This document shows positions 34,455 to 42,548 of a DNA stretch of 64,000 nt, one piece after another. The DNA lies in contig NZ_JMLE01000019.1 in assembly GCF_000685965.1 (NCBI RefSeq), positions 1 through 64,000 of the forward strand. Direction: 5' to 3'. The position numbers and the translations under genes are program-made. Below the pieces are notes generated by a model, which did no database searches, was not told the DNA's origin, and saw nothing but the letters and a program-made list of their open reading frames with translations. The DNA comes from Arthrobacter sp. UNC362MFTsu5.1 (GTDB lineage Bacteria > Actinomycetota > Actinomycetes > Actinomycetales > Micrococcaceae). The first letter of the stretch is position 1. Each line of letters begins with the position of its first letter.

Positions 34455-35221
34455 ACGTTCACTACTTTCACTGAGTGTTTTCCAAGTTGTGTGAGTTCCT
34501 GCGGGCTGAACACCCGGTCCGTGACGATGACGTCTACGGTTTCCAGCGCGGCCACGAGCGCCACCGCGGCGGCATTCCATTTGGAGCCTGCGCAGGCGGC
34601 GATCACCCGTCCGGCGGATTCGAGGCCGGCGCGTTTGACGGCGGCATCGTCGAGGTCGTGGGCCAGCAGTCCGTCTTTGAGGTTTACTGCGCAGGGCGTC
34701 ACCACTGCGGTGTCAAAACGCAGGGAGCGGATGTTGGCCTCCGCCAGCGGGCCCCGGAAGCACAGCTCGCCGGGGATCAGGCTTCCGCCCGGTACCAGGA
34801 GGGCGGGGCGGTGCCCGGCCTGGCCCTCCGCTGTTAATGCGTTGAGGGCGGGCAAAGACATGGGCATCAGCGTCAGTTCACGTTGCCGCAGGTGACGGGC
34901 GATTCCGGTGGCGGTGGTTCCGCTGTCGAGCCACACGTGTTCCCGGTCCTGGAGGAGACCCGCCACGCCGGCGGCGATCCGGGCTTTGGCGTCCTGTTCT
35001 TCCAGGTCCCGCTGCCCGTAGCCGGGATTTTCGCCGCGGAGCACCAGGCTCTTCGCCCCGCCGTGCACCCGCCGGAGTACGCCGTGGACTGCAAGGACAT
35101 CCAGGTCGCGGCGGATGGTGGCGCCGGACGCGCCGCACTCGGCCATCAGCTCGTCCACGGTCACCTCTTCACGGCTCCGCAGCAGTTCACCGATCAACCG
35201 GTGCCGCTCTTCAGTCCTCAT
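34451..35221 (-). CDS. DeoR/GlpR-family transcriptional regulator
   Basis: This 256-aa protein has an N-terminal winged helix (ERHRLIGELLRSREEVTVDELMAECGASGATIRRDLDVLAVHGVLRRVHGGA) and a C-terminal ISOCOT-like sensor domain containing DSGTTATGIARHL. Such regulators respond to phosphorylated sugars. I choose ATG at 35221, since TAGCAT (35228-35233) lies six bases upstream (leaderless); a TTG at 35227 is the alternative. It is coupled to the MFS gene downstream. Confidence 0.92.
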   Translation of the reverse strand: MRTEERHRLIGELLRSREEVTVDELMAECGASGATIRRDLDVLAVHGVLRRVHGGAKSLVLRGENPGYGQRDLEEQDAKARIAAGVAGLLQDREHVWLDSGTTATGIARHLRQRELTLMPMSLPALNALTAEGQAGHRPALLVPGGSLIPGELCFRGPLAEANIRSLRFDTAVVTPCAVNLKDGLLAHDLDDAAVKRAGLESAGRVIAACAGSKWNAAAVALVAALETVDVIVTDRVFSPQELTQLGKHSVKVVNV

Positions 35222-35287
35222 GTACAAATGCTAACCGGAAATGATCATTTAATCAGAATCCATGAGCGTATGGACTCAAGCGGATCC

Positions 35288-35378
35288 AACGCTCTCTCAC
35301 CTTTCGCACCCAAACCACCAACGCTCTCTCACAGGGTGAAAGAGCGTTGGTGGAAAACCCGCAGGAAGTGAGAGAGCG
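35288..35378. repeat. AACGCTCTCTCAC repeats with an 18-bp hairpin
   Basis: The element occurs four times in this gap: forward at 35288-35300 and 35315-35332, reverse at 35336-35353 and 35368-35378. The two central copies form an 18-bp stem (17 of 18 matched) with a three-base loop. It lies just after the lactate dehydrogenase stop codon and could terminate that operon. It looks like a dispersed palindromic repeat. Confidence 0.7.
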
Positions 35379-35384
35379 CCCGGC

Positions 35385-38225
35385 TTACCGGGTGACTTCC
35401 TCCAGCAACTCCAGCACGTGCCGGTACTGGGCGCCCGTGGCGCGCGTCATGCCCAGCTCGCAGGTGCGGTTGCACGAGGCGTGGGCGGCTGCATCCATCT
35501 CCGCCACCTCCGCAGCCTGCCTGGCCGTCGCCGACTCCGTCAGTTCGGGGTGCAGCATGCCCCGGTCCCCCGCGAACGCGCAGCAGCCCCAGTTTTCCGG
35601 GATCTCAACGCGGTCGGCCACTGCTCCGGCAACGGCGCCCAGGGCATCGTTGAGGCCCATCCGGGTGGACGAACAGGTGGGGTGCAGTGCCAGGGACTCC
35701 AGCTTCCCGTGGTCCGGCAGCCGCGGCAGGATCTGTTCCGCGGCGAAGTCGACGGCGTCCACCATGCGCAGCTCACGTTGGCCCGGCGCGGGCGTGTCCG
35801 ATTCGACGGCCTGCCGCAGCCCTTCGGTGCACGAGGACGCGTCGCAGACGATGGGAAGTTCACCGTCCCGGGTGGCTTCCCTGAGGGCGGCCAGGGTCTT
35901 TTCCCGCATCGTTGCCTGGCCTGCGGACATGCCCTTCGAGGACCAGGGGGTGCCGCAGCAGAGCCCGTCGATGCCTTCCGGGACGAGGAGGGTGAGCCCG
36001 GCGCGGTCGCACAGCTGTTCAAAGCTGTACTGGACACCGCGTCCTTCGGTGCCGTGTTCCCCGGTGTAGGGGCCCGCGCCGGCGGGTCCGAACATGGTCC
36101 CCACGCACGCCGGGAAGTAGACCGCGTCAACGTCACCTGCCGGCGTCGGGCGCTTCCGCGCAGAACCGCCGCCGGGCAGTTCGGCGGAGTACAGCGGCAC
36201 GGTGTCCTTCCCGAGGACGGCCCGGGCCGCCTTGTTGGGCGGCGTGATGGCGGCTGCCGGGAGCTTGTCCACCACCGTCAACGCCAGCGAGGCCCCGCGC
36301 GTCACGCCTTCCCAGTGCTTGGCCGCGGCGTTCCACGCACCGTTGGCGAGCGGACCGGCGTCGGCCTTCCGCATGCGTTTCACGAGCGATCCCGTGTTGA
36401 TGTCCACCGGGCAGGCAGTCTGGCACATCCCGTCCACGGCGCAGGTGTCCACGGATTCGTAGTCGTAGTCCTTTTCCAGTTCCCGCACCAGTGCCGTATC
36501 CCCGGCCAGCCTGGCTGATTCGATGGCGCGCAGTGTCACGATCCGCTGGCGCGGCGTGAGCGTGATGTCCTTGCTGGGGCACACCGGCTCGCAGTAGCCG
36601 CACGAGACGCAGCGGTCCACTTCCTCGGCCACGGGCGGCGCCGTTTTGATGTGCCGGAGGTGAGCCAGCGGATCCTCGTCCATCAGCACGCCCGGGTTGA
36701 GCATCGCGGCGGGGTCGAAGAGGCGCTTGATGGTTCGCATGACCTCGTACAGCTCATCGCCGTACTGCCGGCGCACGAAGGGAGCCATCACACGCCCTGT
36801 CCCGTGCTCGGCCTTCAGCGATCCACCCTCGGCCAGCACCAGCTCCACCATGTCCTCCGTGAACGCGCTGTAGCGGTCCAGTTCGGCCGGGCTGGCGAAG
36901 CCGTCGGTCAGCATGAAGTGGACGTTGCCGTCCTTGGCGTGGCCGAAGATCACGCTGTTGCTGTAGCTGTATTTGTCGAAGAGCCGGATCAGCTCACGGC
37001 ACGTCCTGCCCAGCACCGGAACCGGAACCACGATGTCCTCCAGCAAAGCGGTGGTGCCCTGGGGGCGGGCGCCGGCCACGGAGGCGTAGAGTCCCTTGCG
37101 CAACTGCCAGAGCTGCCCGCGTTCCCGCGCGTCTCCGGTGAACCGGGCCGGGGCGGACAGCCCCAGCGCCGGGAGGACGCCTTCGCCGTTGAGCTGCAGT
37201 TCCGCGAGGTCACCGGCACTGCCGGCGGAGTACTCCACGAGCAGGGCGGCATGCTCCCGGACTGCCAGGTCATGCACGACGGCGGGCGTCCCCTTCAGGG
37301 ACTGCCCCACCTTCAGGGACAACGCATCCATGAGCTCGATGGTCGCGGCGCCCGTTTCGACGAGGGCCGGCAGCGCAGCGTTGGCGGCCTCAAGGTCGGG
37401 GAACACGAGCAGGCCGGCGGCGGCGTGCTGGAGCCGCGGAATAGTGCGGAAGACAGCCTCTGCCACAAAGCCCAGGGTGCCTTCGCTGCCGACGATCAGG
37501 TGGGCCATGATGTCCACCGGGGACTGGAAGTCCAGCAGGGAGTTGAGGCCGTAACCCATGGTGTTCTTCATGGAGAACTGCTGCCGGATTTTGCGCACGG
37601 AGTCCGCGTTGTTCCGTACCCGCCCGGCCAGCCGGGCCAGGCCTGCGTAGATCTCCGGTTCCAGGGCGCGGAGCTTCCGGTCCGCGTCCGGCGCTCCGGT
37701 GTCGATCACGGTGCCGGAGGGCAGCACCACGGTGAGGGATTCCAGGGTGCGGTAGGTGTTGTCCACGGTGCCGCAGTTCATCCCGGAGGAGTTGTTGGCC
37801 ACCACGCCGCCGACGGTGCACGCCGCCTCGCTGGCCGGATCCGGGCCGAACTTCCGGCCGTAGCGGGCGAGCCTCGCATTGAGCGCCCGCACGGTGACGC
37901 CGGGCTGAACGCGGACGCGCGCGCCGCCGTCGAGCACTTCAATCTCCCGGAAGTTGCGGCGGACATCCACCAGCACGCCGTCGGTGACCGCCTGGCCGCT
38001 CAGGCTGGTGCCGCCGGAGCGGAAGGTCAGCGGCACGCCCTGGGCGGCACTGGCCCGCAGCAGCCCGCCCACTTCCGCTGCACTCCCCGCCGTCACCACG
38101 GCCTGCGGTATCAAGAGGAAATGCGAAGCGTCATGGGCGTTCGCGTGCAGGTCGATGGCGCGGGTCCTCACCTGCGCGGGATCCTTCACCGCCGCACGGA
38201 GGCCGGCCGTGTCCAGCGGCGCCAT
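35385..38225 (-). CDS. FAD-binding and 4Fe-4S D-lactate dehydrogenase-like protein
   Basis: This 946-aa fused enzyme has an N-terminal FAD-binding type-4 domain (about 35-210, with TFRSGGTSLSGQ and NNSSGMNCGT) and an FAD-oxidase C domain (about 215-515). A two-cluster ferredoxin-like segment carries CVSCGYCEPVCPSKDI near 537 and CAVDGMCQTACPV near 595. Two CCG-type cysteine regions (CCGTP, CSSTRMG, CCAFAGDRG) end the protein. It should oxidise D-lactate (or glycolate) and pass electrons to the quinone pool. Its ATG overlaps the permease stop codon (TGATG). The operon faces a FadR-type regulator. Confidence 0.92.
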   Translation of the reverse strand: MAPLDTAGLRAAVKDPAQVRTRAIDLHANAHDASHFLLIPQAVVTAGSAAEVGGLLRASAAQGVPLTFRSGGTSLSGQAVTDGVLVDVRRNFREIEVLDGGARVRVQPGVTVRALNARLARYGRKFGPDPASEAACTVGGVVANNSSGMNCGTVDNTYRTLESLTVVLPSGTVIDTGAPDADRKLRALEPEIYAGLARLAGRVRNNADSVRKIRQQFSMKNTMGYGLNSLLDFQSPVDIMAHLIVGSEGTLGFVAEAVFRTIPRLQHAAAGLLVFPDLEAANAALPALVETGAATIELMDALSLKVGQSLKGTPAVVHDLAVREHAALLVEYSAGSAGDLAELQLNGEGVLPALGLSAPARFTGDARERGQLWQLRKGLYASVAGARPQGTTALLEDIVVPVPVLGRTCRELIRLFDKYSYSNSVIFGHAKDGNVHFMLTDGFASPAELDRYSAFTEDMVELVLAEGGSLKAEHGTGRVMAPFVRRQYGDELYEVMRTIKRLFDPAAMLNPGVLMDEDPLAHLRHIKTAPPVAEEVDRCVSCGYCEPVCPSKDITLTPRQRIVTLRAIESARLAGDTALVRELEKDYDYESVDTCAVDGMCQTACPVDINTGSLVKRMRKADAGPLANGAWNAAAKHWEGVTRGASLALTVVDKLPAAAITPPNKAARAVLGKDTVPLYSAELPGGGSARKRPTPAGDVDAVYFPACVGTMFGPAGAGPYTGEHGTEGRGVQYSFEQLCDRAGLTLLVPEGIDGLCCGTPWSSKGMSAGQATMREKTLAALREATRDGELPIVCDASSCTEGLRQAVESDTPAPGQRELRMVDAVDFAAEQILPRLPDHGKLESLALHPTCSSTRMGLNDALGAVAGAVADRVEIPENWGCCAFAGDRGMLHPELTESATARQAAEVAEMDAAAHASCNRTCELGMTRATGAQYRHVLELLEEVTR

Positions 38226-39985
38226 CAGGGGACCATCCAGCCGAGTACGGGGGTGGACTGGAGGAAGATCAGCACGGTGATGAGCGCCAGCAGGCCCAGG
38301 CTCCAGCCCAGGAGCTTCCGGAAGAGGGTCCCCTCGGCGCCGTCAAGGCCTACGGCGGCCGAGGCCACGGCGAGGTTCTGCAGCGAAAGCATCTTGCCCA
38401 TCACACCGGCGGAGGAGTTGGAGGCGGCCATCAGCACCGGTGAAAGGCCGGTCTGCGCGGCCGCGGTGGCCTGCATCTGGCCGAACAGCGAGTTGGAGGA
38501 CGTGTCCGAGCCGGTGAGGGCCACACCAATCCATCCGATCAGCGGTGAAAGGATGGCGAAGAAGCCGCCCGCGGAGGCCAGCGCGAAGCCGAGGGTGGTG
38601 GTCTGGCCGGACAGGTTCATTACGAAGGAGAGCCCCAGGACGGCGGTGACGGTGACAATCGTCCAACGCAGCTGGACCACGGTGTCCCGGTAGATCCGCA
38701 GGCCCTGTGATGCAGTGATTTTGTACAGCGCCATGGTCAGCAGGCCGGAGAACATGAGCAGGGTGCCGGTCGCCTTGAGGTGGTCCAGCTTGAATTTGGT
38801 GGCTGCGACCGGCCTGCCGGCGGAATCGGTGATGTCCAGGCCGGGCCAGGCGAACGTCACGCTGCCCACCTGGCTGAGCCAGGTCTTGACGGCCGGAATC
38901 TGTGCCACCGAGAACACCGCGATGATGATCAGGTAGGGAGCGATCGCCATCCAGATCTTCCGCGGTTCGGGCCGCGAGTTGTCGGCGGGCACCGCGGTAC
39001 CCCGGTCGGGCGCAGGAGCCGCCTGTTCGGCGCCGGTCACGGAACCGGCGGCGGTCATGGAACCGGCACCGGGGCGGCCGTCGCGTGCGGCGGTGCCGGC
39101 CACAACGACGGCGGCAGCGGCGTGCGCAGCTTCCGGTGCGGCGTCGACGGTGCCGCCCATTCCGACGGTTTCTTTCGGCTGCCAGACCTTCAGCATCAGC
39201 AGCACGGCGGCAACAGTCACGACGGCGGCGACAACGTCAGTGAGTTCCACGGCGAAGTAGTTGGAGGTCACGAACTGGGCCGCTCCGAAGGCGACGCCTG
39301 CCACCAGGGCCACGGGCCAGGTCTGCTTCACGCCGCGCCGGCCGTCAACGATGAACACCAGCAGCAGCGGCACGATCAGTGCAATGAACGGCGTCTGGCG
39401 TCCGGCCATCGAGGACAGGTCGTGCAGCGGTAGGCCCGTCACACCGTTCAGGGCGATGATGGGCGCAGCCATGGCGCCGAAAGCCACGGGAGCGGTGTTG
39501 GCCAGCAGCGAGACAACGGCCGACTTCAGCGGCTTCATGCCGGCTGCCATCAGCATGGCCGCGGAGATCGCCACGGGTGCGCCGAATCCAGCGAGGGATT
39601 CCAGCAGCGCGCCAAAGCAGAAGGCGATCAGGATGGACAGGATGCGGAGGTCGTTGGAGATGGAGCGGATGGTCCGACCCAGCACTTCGAACCACGGGGT
39701 GGCCACGGTGAGCCGGTAAATCCACAGCGCGTTGACCAGGATCCAGAGGATCGGGAACAAGCCGTAGAAGATGCCGGCCGCGGTGGCGCTCAGGGCCTGG
39801 TTGACCGGCATCTGCCAGCCGACGATGGCTAGCACCAGGGACAAAGCAAGGCTGGCGAGGGCGGCCTTGGGTGCCTTGACCTTGAAGACACCCAGGAGGA
39901 CGAAGAGCAGGACGAGGGGAAGCGCAGCGCAAAGGGCTGAAATCACTAGGGACCCGGCAATGGGGTCGAGGATCTGCTGAAACAT
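38225..39985 (-). CDS. lldP: L-lactate permease family transporter
   Basis: This 586-aa protein has about twelve or more transmembrane helices and the LctP-family features ALLESLAGFGAPVAISAAMLMAAGMKP and SPLIGWIGVALTGSDTSSNSLFGQMQATAA. An unusual cytoplasmic Ala/Gly/Pro-rich loop lies in the middle (about residues 280-340). It imports lactate and perhaps glycolate. CTGGAGA precedes the ATG. It is the first gene of the two-gene lactate operon. Confidence 0.94.
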   Translation of the reverse strand: MFQQILDPIAGSLVISALCAALPLVLLFVLLGVFKVKAPKAALASLALSLVLAIVGWQMPVNQALSATAAGIFYGLFPILWILVNALWIYRLTVATPWFEVLGRTIRSISNDLRILSILIAFCFGALLESLAGFGAPVAISAAMLMAAGMKPLKSAVVSLLANTAPVAFGAMAAPIIALNGVTGLPLHDLSSMAGRQTPFIALIVPLLLVFIVDGRRGVKQTWPVALVAGVAFGAAQFVTSNYFAVELTDVVAAVVTVAAVLLMLKVWQPKETVGMGGTVDAAPEAAHAAAAVVVAGTAARDGRPGAGSMTAAGSVTGAEQAAPAPDRGTAVPADNSRPEPRKIWMAIAPYLIIIAVFSVAQIPAVKTWLSQVGSVTFAWPGLDITDSAGRPVAATKFKLDHLKATGTLLMFSGLLTMALYKITASQGLRIYRDTVVQLRWTIVTVTAVLGLSFVMNLSGQTTTLGFALASAGGFFAILSPLIGWIGVALTGSDTSSNSLFGQMQATAAAQTGLSPVLMAASNSSAGVMGKMLSLQNLAVASAAVGLDGAEGTLFRKLLGWSLGLLALITVLIFLQSTPVLGWMVP

Positions 39986-40033
39986 GTGTCTCCAGATTTG
40001 TGTTAGGCGTCACAACACCGTGGCGCCCTTCGA

Positions 40034-40044
40034 TTGTCTAACAA
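40034..40044. promoter_or_regulatory. FadR/LldR-type operator 1, TTGTCTAACAA
   Basis: The palindrome TTGT-N3-ACAA lies 49 bp upstream of the lactate permease start. This spacing pattern is typical of FadR-subfamily GntR operators such as those of LldR. Confidence 0.75.
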
Positions 40045-40075
40045 GTACACATGCTGGTCAAGAGAGTCTTGTTGA

Positions 40076-40088
40076 CTTGTCTGGCAAG
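40076..40088. promoter_or_regulatory. FadR/LldR-type operator 2, CTTGTCTGGCAAG
   Basis: This is a second palindrome of the same type, centred 43 bp (about four helical turns) from operator 1 and about 43 bp upstream of the regulator's start. The two sites together suit a looped or cooperative repression complex. Confidence 0.75.
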
Positions 40089-40130
40089 ATTGAGGTGAAT
40101 CAAGAAACTCTTGGCGGGAATGGAGCTTCG

Positions 40131-40823
40131 GTGGCCGGGCGAATCACAGCAGTTTCGATCGTGGACGCGATCGCCGCGGATCTGCGGGCGCGGATTTTCT
40201 CCGGTGATCTCGGTTCCGGCCATACGCTCACCGAAACAGACGTGGCCTCCACCTACGAGGTGGCGCGTCCCACGGCGAAGGCGTCCATTGAGAAGCTTGT
40301 GGCCGAAGGTCTGCTGGACCGCGGGACGCACAAGACCGCCCGCGTGGTGGAACTCGGACCGGATTCCGTGCGGGACATCTATCTGGCCCGCGCCTATTTG
40401 GAAAGCGAAGTGCTCCGGCGGCTCGCGCGCACCAAGGACGTGCCGGAAGGGGCCGTGCAGGCCAACCGGGACATTGCTGCACTGCAGACCGGAGCCCCGC
40501 TCGACGTCATCGAACCTGACATGCGGTTCCACACCAGCCTGATCGACGCCGTCGGCAACGAACGCATCAGCAGGATGTACCGCTCGCTCGTGGGCGAGGT
40601 GAAGCTGTGCATGGTCCGCATCCAGTCCCTGCACCTCCTGGACACTGCGCTGATCCAGGCAGAACACCAGAGAATCCTCGAACTGATCGAGGCTGGCCAG
40701 GGGGACGCCGCCGCCGAACTGCTCGACGAGCACCTGGGTCGCGCGCGGGAACGGCTGGTCTCCGCCATGGGGGGAACTGCCGGACCGGAAGCCGACCTTC
40801 CCTCGGATCTGCTGCCCGAGTAG
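40131..40823 (+). CDS. FadR-subfamily GntR regulator (LldR-like)
   Basis: This 230-aa protein has an N-terminal winged helix (SIVDAIAADLRARIFSGDLGSGHTLTETDVASTYEVARPTAKASIEKLVAEGLL) and a C-terminal all-helical FCD domain that binds carboxylic-acid effectors. The metal ligands are in DMRFHTSLID and AEHQRI. I choose GTG at 40131, with GGAG five bases upstream; GTG 40095 is the alternative, and the open frame to 39984 would overlap lldP. It is divergent from lldP-dehydrogenase and probably represses it without lactate. Confidence 0.9.
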   Translation: MAGRITAVSIVDAIAADLRARIFSGDLGSGHTLTETDVASTYEVARPTAKASIEKLVAEGLLDRGTHKTARVVELGPDSVRDIYLARAYLESEVLRRLARTKDVPEGAVQANRDIAALQTGAPLDVIEPDMRFHTSLIDAVGNERISRMYRSLVGEVKLCMVRIQSLHLLDTALIQAEHQRILELIEAGQGDAAAELLDEHLGRARERLVSAMGGTAGPEADLPSDLLPE

Positions 40824-40839
40824 CCCGTCCCGCGGCTAC
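40820..40839. terminator. Short hairpin shared by two convergent genes
   Basis: GTAGCC (40820-40825) and GGCTAC (40834-40839) form a six-bp stem. The stop codons of the FadR-type gene and the ABC-F gene both lie inside it. There is no T tract, so its strength is doubtful. Confidence 0.35.
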
Positions 40840-42518
40840 CGGACGCGTTCCACGCGCTTCTCGTCCCAGACCGGCTCGGCGGATTCGTACACCTTGCCGT
40901 CGGAGCCGAACACCAGGAAGCGGTCGAACGTCCGGGCGAACCAGCGGTCGTGCGTCACGGCCAGGACCGTTCCTTCGAAGTGGTCGATCGCCCGTTCCAG
41001 GGCCTCGGCCGAGTGCAGGTCCAGGTTGTCCGTGGGCTCGTCGAGGAGCAGGAGGGTTGCCCCGGAAAGCTGCAGCAGCAGGATCTGGAACCGCGCCTGC
41101 TGGCCGCCGGACAGGGATTCGTACTTCTGCTCCGACTGTGACGCCAGGCCGTATCCGTCCAGGGCACCGGCTGCAGCCTCGCGGCCCAGCCCCGAGCGGT
41201 GTTCGTCGCCGCGGTGCAGGATCTCGAGCAGCGTCTTGCCCAGAAGGTCGGGCCGGACGTGCGTCTGCGCGAAGAAGCCGGGACGGATGCGGGCGCCAAG
41301 TTTCACGGTGCCTTCGTGCGGCACTTCGGCGATGTCGACGTCGGACACCGGCAGGTGTTCCCGCTCGGGATCTGTTCCGCCGGTGGCGAGCAGGCGCAGG
41401 AAGTGGCTCTTGCCGGAGCCGTTGGAACCCAGTACGCCCACGCGGTCGCCGAACCACACCTCGGTGGAAAACGGCTTCATCAGCCCGGTCAGTTCCAGCC
41501 TTTCGGCCACAATCGCACGCTTGGCGGTGCGGCCGCCCTTGAGCCGCATCTGCACGTTCTGCTCGATCGGCAGGGCCTCGGGCGGGCCTGCTTCGAGGAA
41601 CTTCGCCAGCCTGGTCTGGGCGGCGTGGTACCGGTTGGCCATGTCGGAGCGGAACGCGGCCTTGTTCTTGTACATGTTGACGAGTTCCTTGAGCTTCACG
41701 TGCTCCTCGTCCCAGCGTTTGCGCAGCTCCTCGAAGCGGGCGTTGCGGTCAGCGCGGGCCTCGACGTAGGAGCCGAAGCCGCCGCCGTGGACCCAGGCCC
41801 CTGCCCCGTTGATGCCGGGTTCAAGCGTCACGATACGGCTCGCGGCGTTGTTGAGGAGTTCGCGGTCGTGGCTGATGAAGAACACAGTCTTCTTCGACTC
41901 GTTGAGCTTGGCCTCGAGCCAGCGCTTGCCCGGGACGTCAAGGTAGTTGTCCGGTTCGTCGAGGAGCAGCAGTTCGTCCGGGCCGGCAAAGAGTGCCTCC
42001 AGCACCAGCCGCTTCTGCTCGCCGCCGGACAGGCTCGACGCCGGGCGGTGCTGCGCGCGGTCGAACGGGAGCCCCAGCGCGGCCATGCAGACCTCGTCCC
42101 AGACGGTTTCGACGTCGTACCCGCCGGCGTCTCCCCAGTCCACGATGGCCTGGGCGTACTGCATCTGGGTGGGCTCGTCGTCGTGCTCCATCATGGCCAG
42201 CTCGGCTTCGTCGACGGCTCGGGCGGCGGCGGCCAGGGCGGGCGGCGCAGCGGAGACCAGCAGGTCGCGGACCGTGGATTCGTCCCGGACCTGACCCACG
42301 AACTGGCGCATGATGCCCATGTTGCCGGACCGGCCGATCACGCCTTCATCCGGGACCAGGTCGCCGGAGATGATGCGGAAGAGCGTCGTCTTTCCCGTTC
42401 CGTTGGGTCCGATCAGCGCCGTCTTGGTGCCGTCCGGGACCTTGAAGGTCACCCCGTTGAGCAGCTGCGTGCCGTCGGAGAGGAAGTAGTCGATGCCGGA
42501 AACGTCAATATGAGCCAC
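40836..42518 (-). CDS. ABC-F family ATPase
   Basis: This 560-aa protein has two ABC domains and no membrane segments. The first has GPNGTGKTTL, LSGGEQKRLVLEALFAG and the atypical Walker B segment LLLDEPDNYLD. The second has GSNGSGKSHFL, LSGGQQARFQILLLQLSG and LLLDEPTDNLD. A charged linker of about 70-80 residues joins them (RWDEEHVKLKELVNMYKNKAAF). ABC-F proteins act on the ribosome, in translation control or antibiotic protection. The motifs differ from EttA, so no subfamily is assigned. The start is GTG at 42518, with AAGATT six bases upstream. Confidence 0.92.
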   Translation of the reverse strand: MAHIDVSGIDYFLSDGTQLLNGVTFKVPDGTKTALIGPNGTGKTTLFRIISGDLVPDEGVIGRSGNMGIMRQFVGQVRDESTVRDLLVSAAPPALAAAARAVDEAELAMMEHDDEPTQMQYAQAIVDWGDAGGYDVETVWDEVCMAALGLPFDRAQHRPASSLSGGEQKRLVLEALFAGPDELLLLDEPDNYLDVPGKRWLEAKLNESKKTVFFISHDRELLNNAASRIVTLEPGINGAGAWVHGGGFGSYVEARADRNARFEELRKRWDEEHVKLKELVNMYKNKAAFRSDMANRYHAAQTRLAKFLEAGPPEALPIEQNVQMRLKGGRTAKRAIVAERLELTGLMKPFSTEVWFGDRVGVLGSNGSGKSHFLRLLATGGTDPEREHLPVSDVDIAEVPHEGTVKLGARIRPGFFAQTHVRPDLLGKTLLEILHRGDEHRSGLGREAAAGALDGYGLASQSEQKYESLSGGQQARFQILLLQLSGATLLLLDEPTDNLDLHSAEALERAIDHFEGTVLAVTHDRWFARTFDRFLVFGSDGKVYESAEPVWDEKRVERVR

Positions 42519-42548
42519 GCGTTCAATCTTCCCATGCCTGCGTGGGGG

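Noticed and set aside
35288..35378. CRISPR array
   Set aside because: The repeats are inverted relative to each other, unevenly spaced and lack uniform spacers.
36651..38693. 680-codon plus-strand open frame
   Set aside because: Antisense to the lactate dehydrogenase and permease; composition is that of a shadow frame.
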